A stretch of 64,000 nucleotides of DNA from the NCBI GenBank assembly GCA_002946415.1, contig NJPS01000010.1:1178001-1242000 (forward strand), written 5' to 3'. This DNA is from Rutstroemia sp. NJR-2017a BVV2 (Eukaryota; Ascomycota; Leotiomycetes; Helotiales; Rutstroemiaceae). Within the stretch, counting starts at the first letter, position 1; each line of letters starts with the position of its first letter. The notes under the pieces were generated by a model, which was not told where the DNA came from, did no database searches, and saw only the letters and a program-made list of their open reading frames with translations. The translations under genes and the position numbers were made by a program. This document shows, one piece after another, positions 59,893 through 64,000 of this stretch.

Positions 59893-60056
59893 AGTGATTT
59901 TTCGAAGGAAACATGCATATGAATTGCAAAAGCTGCCAATGGTATCGTGAAGGAGAGTCTCTTCAAACGTTTGAATGCAAACGAAAAAGGCTTGGAAGTG
60001 ATGCTAGCTTTCCCGGCACTGAGACATGTAGAGCTCGGCTTGTCGTATGGGTTGGG

Positions 60057-60064
60057 TATATAAA
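60057..60064 (+). promoter_or_regulatory. TATA box before small orphan ORF
   Basis: TATATAAA lies 133 bp before the ATG at 60197 and is followed by a C/T-rich run, the usual fungal core-promoter layout. Confidence 0.45.
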
Positions 60065-60114
60065 CTCCCTCTTTCTTCGATCTTTCCTGAGAATAAAGCA
60101 TACTCACTCGTAAG

Positions 60115-60193
60115 ATCGAAATCATACTCACAACATCGAAATCACACAATTCATAACATCGAAACCATACGAATCATACCATCGAAGTCATAT
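60115..60193 (+). repeat. Four short direct repeats in the leader of the small ORF
   Basis: ATCGAAATCATAC-like units start at 60115, 60135, 60158 and 60181. They lie between the TATA box and the ATG, so they would be in the 5' UTR. Confidence 0.75.
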
Positions 60194-60196
60194 GCA

Positions 60197-60571
60197 ATGG
60201 ATCCAATTATTTGCCCTAAGCTCCTCACTGTGATGCAAAACCTAGGGGCCTTCCTAACCTGTTTCAGCGACTACATACCTCAGGACGAGCCCGACCTTTC
60301 CGCTCAGCAGAAAGAGGATGCATATCAAGGCCCGTTTGCTCACGCCTTCGAAGTAACCAACTCTATCGCGGGGGCTTCTCCATCTCCTGGCTGGTATGTA
60401 TTCCGGCCCGATACCGCAGGATATTCTCAATCTACGTACGGCCACATCATCGTCAATGGGTTTCGAAAAGTGTCCGAGATCTCTCTTCTTTGTCACGAAG
60501 GCCATCCGGAGATTACTGTGGCCTGTTGGGTACGCGATCACAGTTGGGACTTGGGTCTATTGGTGACTTGA
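60197..60571 (+). CDS. Hypothetical small protein, possible orphan gene
   Basis: A single open frame of 124 residues starts at ATG 60197 (MDPIICPKLLTVMQNLGAFL). It has no signal peptide or membrane segment, and is slightly acidic with several aromatic residues (GWYVFRPDTAGYSQSTYGHI, ACWVRDHSWDLGLLVT). The frame stays open upstream to 60047, but that part is unlike the rest and lies over the repeats. A TATA box 133 bp upstream and a repeat-bearing leader support transcription. The family is not recognised, so it may be lineage-specific or chance. Codon use looks protein-like. Confidence 0.5.
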   Translation: MDPIICPKLLTVMQNLGAFLTCFSDYIPQDEPDLSAQQKEDAYQGPFAHAFEVTNSIAGASPSPGWYVFRPDTAGYSQSTYGHIIVNGFRKVSEISLLCHEGHPEITVACWVRDHSWDLGLLVT

Positions 60572-61664
60572 GGATCTGGCGGTTGAGTGATACTGCATGG
60601 AGCGGAAGTTGAAGGGGAGCTGAGTGGAGGCGGGGTGCTTGATGCCGGTGGGGGCATGAGATGGAGAGCGATCGGGAGCTGAGACAAATATTGGGCTGGA
60701 GTTGAGCGGGAATTGGGAGGATGAGAGGCTGAAGATGAATTGATATAGGAGTAGTAGTCGGGGAACAAGATGCAGAAGAACAGGTAATGCGAACAGTGGG
60801 TCCCTTACTGTTCCGATAGTCCCATTTTCAAGAAGTTGGATATAGTATACAGATATAAGGAAACCAGACTGAATAGCAATTGGAAGAAAACGTAGAGTCA
60901 AAGGCCCGTAGGATGCAAAACTTCTGCGTGAGTGATACTATCAGATACATTCAATAAACGGTAGTCCTCAAACAAAAACACACAACATTTCCGCTGTTCA
61001 CGTGAGAAGCCCATCATGATATTCTTTCGTCTAGATATCCAGTTCAGCGGCCTAACCATGACCTACAGCACAAAAGTGCAGCTCATTGCACTTCCAATGC
61101 AAACCTAGCTAATAAGCACAGGAAACATCAATCAATGCCCAATCCGCAAAATGCATATCATATCCTATATGGTTCTGTTGAAACCCAGTGTTCCATAACT
61201 CCATAACTCCCCGAGAGGACTTTGTGACGGCTGAGGTTTTCGCTGTTTGAAAATCGCAGCGTACGTACGGTCAGGTTTGGCCTGTTTTGCGGCCCTATCC
61301 TGTGGACGTGACAGGGCAACCCAGTTTTGTGATAGTTCTGTGGTTTGGTCTTGATAGAGAGAGGGCATTGCAGCCTGCTTTCTGCGTAACAAAGGATAGC
61401 TTTTGTCCAGCATGCTAAGAGATGCGCCCTGTCTGGGTTACCGTTCTGGCCGCATCGATAGTCAGGTGAGCTTCTTCGTTATATGGTGTTACGACCAGGA
61501 CTGTGCTTCGATCAGGAGGTATCCGCAAAATATTGATGTGGATTTCACGTCGGCAGCCTCAACTGCAGTAATTCGAACTTCACCAGCAACCTCGACTTGG
61601 CCCTCTCGCCGGAAGCCAAGTCTTACTAGTCCACCCACAGCAACATCATCTGTTATTTGCCATC
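60572..61664. other. Intergenic, no gene supported
   Basis: 1.1 kb. A minus-strand frame at 61686-61489 (GLVRLGFRREGQVEVAGEVR) is somewhat protein-like but overlaps the end of the next gene in another frame and lacks an ATG. Nothing else seen. Confidence 0.4.
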
Positions 61665-62774
61665 CTAATCTCTTATTCCAGCCCACGGCGCCGCGGTATA
61701 GAAAGAATCCTCCGACCCAGCATCCGAATCCGAATCCATAAAGTCTCCCTCCATCAACTCCCCAAGCTCATTAAACAACGTCGGTATCCCTCCATTCGTC
61801 TCTCTTTGCCCTTCCGCCTCATCAGAATCCTCATCCGCCGAATCCCCGTCCTCATCAGGCGATCCTTCACTCTCGTCCCACAAATTATGCGTCTCATTAG
61901 AATCAATCTGCGATGAATTCCAATACGGCTCCGACTCATCAATCGCATTCGATATCCAATCCACCTCCAACCACTGCTCCGTAGTGACTTTCCAACTCCT
62001 AGGAAACTTCTCCTCTTCCCCATACCTGAACCCTTTCAGTACTAATTGTGGTTCCGACGGCGCATTCTTATTTTTCGCAAATGTGGCGAGGATCGCCTTA
62101 TACAGATGCGGCGGCATCGCTTGCAGAGGCATCCCATCTCCCGAATCCGCATCCACCTGCATTCCCACAATATTATTCAATTTAGACTCCGTGAGCGCCT
62201 TCACCCAATGTGACGGGAAATTCTCATAATCGCACGGAGCGATTAATTCCACAGGCACATACGTCGACTCTTCGGGCAGGAGGACCGAAATCTTGATATG
62301 CCGCACCAACGCGCAGTTCAGCGCGCCGACCTGGTCCTGGAAGTCGAATAGCTCGCGCGGGTTATGGAATACGAATTTGTTGCGCGAATACAGCACTTCG
62401 GTCGCTTCGGATTGGATCTGCTTGTTGACGAGGAGGAGCCCCGGTGTGGGTGGCTTGAAGGGATAGTGCGTTGAGTTGGGATAGGTGTTGCAGGAGAGCA
62501 TTGCGGTGTGGCGCACACCGACGAAGGCTTCGCGTGGTGCTTGCAGTGCGTAGAGATATATCTGATCGCGAACTTCTCGAGGCAGGGAGAGGAATGGCAG
62601 GTGTTTGTCGTAGAGACCGGTTGACGTTTTGAGGTTTTCTAGCTCTTCCCAGACTTGGTTGTATTTCCTTGCTGTCGCATATAGAGAGCGCATGAGATAT
62701 TCGTTGGCTGCTTGGAGGGAATCGACATCTTCGCCAAATGCTCGGTCATAATCCACCAATTCCGAAATATTCAT
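61665..62774 (-). CDS. Fungal F-box/2EXR-like hypothetical protein
   Basis: A single exon of 369 residues starts at ATG 62774. After a helical N-terminus, FLSLPREVRDQIYLYALQAP at about residues 61-80 fits the LPxEVRxxIYxxAL pattern of fungal F-box-like/2EXR proteins. GLLLVNKQIQSEATEVLYSR follows, another hallmark of this group. The C-terminal 80 residues are a long acidic tail (DESEGSPDEDGDSADEDSDE). Such proteins are abundant in moulds and probably bind SKP1 or act as adaptors, but most are uncharacterised. The target is unknown. Confidence 0.8.
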   Translation of the reverse strand: MNISELVDYDRAFGEDVDSLQAANEYLMRSLYATARKYNQVWEELENLKTSTGLYDKHLPFLSLPREVRDQIYLYALQAPREAFVGVRHTAMLSCNTYPNSTHYPFKPPTPGLLLVNKQIQSEATEVLYSRNKFVFHNPRELFDFQDQVGALNCALVRHIKISVLLPEESTYVPVELIAPCDYENFPSHWVKALTESKLNNIVGMQVDADSGDGMPLQAMPPHLYKAILATFAKNKNAPSEPQLVLKGFRYGEEEKFPRSWKVTTEQWLEVDWISNAIDESEPYWNSSQIDSNETHNLWDESEGSPDEDGDSADEDSDEAEGQRETNGGIPTLFNELGELMEGDFMDSDSDAGSEDSFYTAAPWAGIRD

Positions 62775-64000
62775 AGTTGTTGCCGGAAGTTAAGCGTAAC
62801 GTCGCGATAATAGCCAGGTGCCGTATGTATATATACAGTATACACAAAGGAGAAGATGTCCGGAGTGAAATGGAATACTGCGAACAAATATTGAAAGTCG
62901 AGACTGGCAGGTGATAAAAATTGCACTTACCGTTAGTGGCAGCTTGAAGATGAAAACGACCCTCGCATCTTCACATCCTCAGTGCCTCACATCCTCACAT
63001 GCATGCTTGCAAATGAACTGTTACCCCGCCATGATTGGACACACGCGCCCATTTCCCAGCAACAAACCAATCCGAACACTCGCGGAACAGCATCCCATAG
63101 AGTTTGCGTGACGTGTAGAGGCAGCTATACTCAGTTCGAACACACGTCCTTCCCTTCACCGACCATTTATTGCCTCCACCTAACGCTTTTCAGCTATTCG
63201 TCTGACAGGTTCGCAGCACGATGTGCAGGCGGGGAGACCCGCAATTCGTTAGTCAAGCAGGGACGTGGGACGTGGGACGAAGGACGGACCCAGAGGTTGC
63301 GCAAGGATCGAGAAGGCGTCTACTAACGAACGACAGGAAAATTCTGAAAATCGAATTCTAACCGTCCATCCCAACCACCCCAGCCTCCGAGTTCGTTTGT
63401 TGCAGGTCGCCGCAGATGAATTATCCAGAGGGTAAATGCGCAGATCTGCTGGCGGTTTGAGGACGGTTGTGCCGAGGAATCACTCGATCGGACGGTTAAA
63501 ACCCAGCACGAGTGTGGAGGGGGAATGCGCCGAGAACGAAAATACCACGTCGTTGGCACGCCATGGAAACATACATTCAAGCTGGCACAAGAAGGGTTAG
63601 GAGACAATACACATTGGACTACATTTGACACGATCTGTCTAGCTAGGCTTTGCGAAATGATTCCAGCGAAGCTCAGAGCACGCGAATACACCTATCCATC
63701 CTCAAATCCATATGGCTTCCTCCAGTCTCTCTCGGGTATCATAAAGGTAGGGCCGTCACAAGAGCAATCACCCAAAGAACCGCATCTTCCATTTCCGCTC
63801 AACATCTCTCCATGTTCCCGCTCTGCTCAAACGCTGTCCCGGCCCCCACTTAACATCCAACCCAGTTTCTGCTCAGTCTCTATCCGGTCCCATGCCACTC
63901 TGCCCCGCTGCCTCTAGCTTCCATCCGGTCGAGCACGGATTTACCCCTCTCCCACCTCTGACTATCCCCTCTCCGTGGTAGAAAAACCAGGCCGATCTGG
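62775..64000. other. Right end, no gene supported
   Basis: 1.2 kb with only short frames on both strands lacking motifs. TATA-like TATATATACAG near 62825 may serve the F-box-like gene. The window edge cuts whatever follows. Confidence 0.4.

Larger units (their letters stand above)
58966..60196. other. Non-coding stretch with two repeat blocks
   Basis: G-rich immediately after the previous gene, then mostly unremarkable. It contains the 41-bp minisatellite at 59701-59890 and the short repeats and TATA box before the small ORF at 60197. No other gene was supported. Confidence 0.5.

Noticed and set aside
61489..61686. Minus-strand frame at the end of the F-box-like gene
   Set aside because: Begins with GTG, overlaps the last codons in another frame and has no motif.
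63525..63917. 130-codon frame near the right edge
   Set aside because: Low-complexity second half and no family likeness; insufficient support.
1..64000. tRNA, rRNA, CRISPR and complete transposon signals
   Set aside because: I looked for tRNA B-box-like GGTTCGA cloverleaf context, rRNA-like blocks, regular spacer arrays and transposase or reverse-transcriptase motifs by eye and found none that held up.

Overview
The window is nuclear DNA of a filamentous ascomycete (Pezizomycotina). The genes carry short spliceosomal introns (mostly 46-60 nt, GTRNGT donors, CAG or TAG acceptors). The families are typical of moulds: a quinate-utilisation cluster, Zn2Cys6 regulators, an OPT peptide transporter, a P450 and fructosyl-amine-oxidase-like flavoproteins. 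Decayed copies of a MYND-finger family that I associate with leaf-litter and plant-associated ascomycetes make a leotiomycete-like lineage plausible, but that is only inference. No rRNA, tRNA, CRISPR or complete transposon was recognised. CDS coordinates span first to last coding base; exon bounds are my own splice choices and are given in the text.

Left flank (1-9 kb): the tail of a cytochrome P450, a conserved proline-rich hypothetical gene, bystin/ENP1 facing a fructosyl-amine-oxidase-like gene, a 2.4 kb gene-poor stretch, and an eight-exon YcaC-type cysteine hydrolase with an unexpected signal peptide.

Centre (9.3-26.9 kb): a quinate/shikimate catabolic cluster. It has 3-dehydroshikimate dehydratase (qutC), the Zn2Cys6 activator (qutA), the AROM-derived repressor (qutR), an inositol-monophosphatase-like protein (qutG), quinate dehydrogenase (qutB) and quinate permease (qutD). 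A Gfo/Idh/MocA dehydrogenase lies head-to-head with qutC and may be an extra member. The genes form three divergent pairs (Gfo-qutC, qutA-qutR, qutB-qutD). QutD imports quinate, QutB oxidises it to 3-dehydroquinate, and QutC converts 3-dehydroshikimate to protocatechuate. The enzyme linking them, catabolic type II dehydroquinase, is not in the window. A 16-bp palindrome close to the QA-1F/QutA site lies between activator and repressor.

Right centre (27-47.6 kb): housekeeping genes. These are PRPP synthetase with a large insertion, an Asteroid/XPG-like nuclease, an unknown protein with a SUMO-interaction-like motif and coiled coil, an acyl-protein-thioesterase-like hydrolase, mitochondrial EF-G2, retromer subunit Vps17, a sorbitol-dehydrogenase-like enzyme with an insertion, and COP9 signalosome subunit 6.

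Right flank (47.6-64 kb): a decayed zone (48-52.9 kb) with two broken MYND-family genes and a probable F-box-like remnant. It is followed by an OPT transporter, a Zn2Cys6 factor, a 41-bp minisatellite, an orphan small ORF behind its own short repeats, and a gene with an F-box/2EXR-like start.
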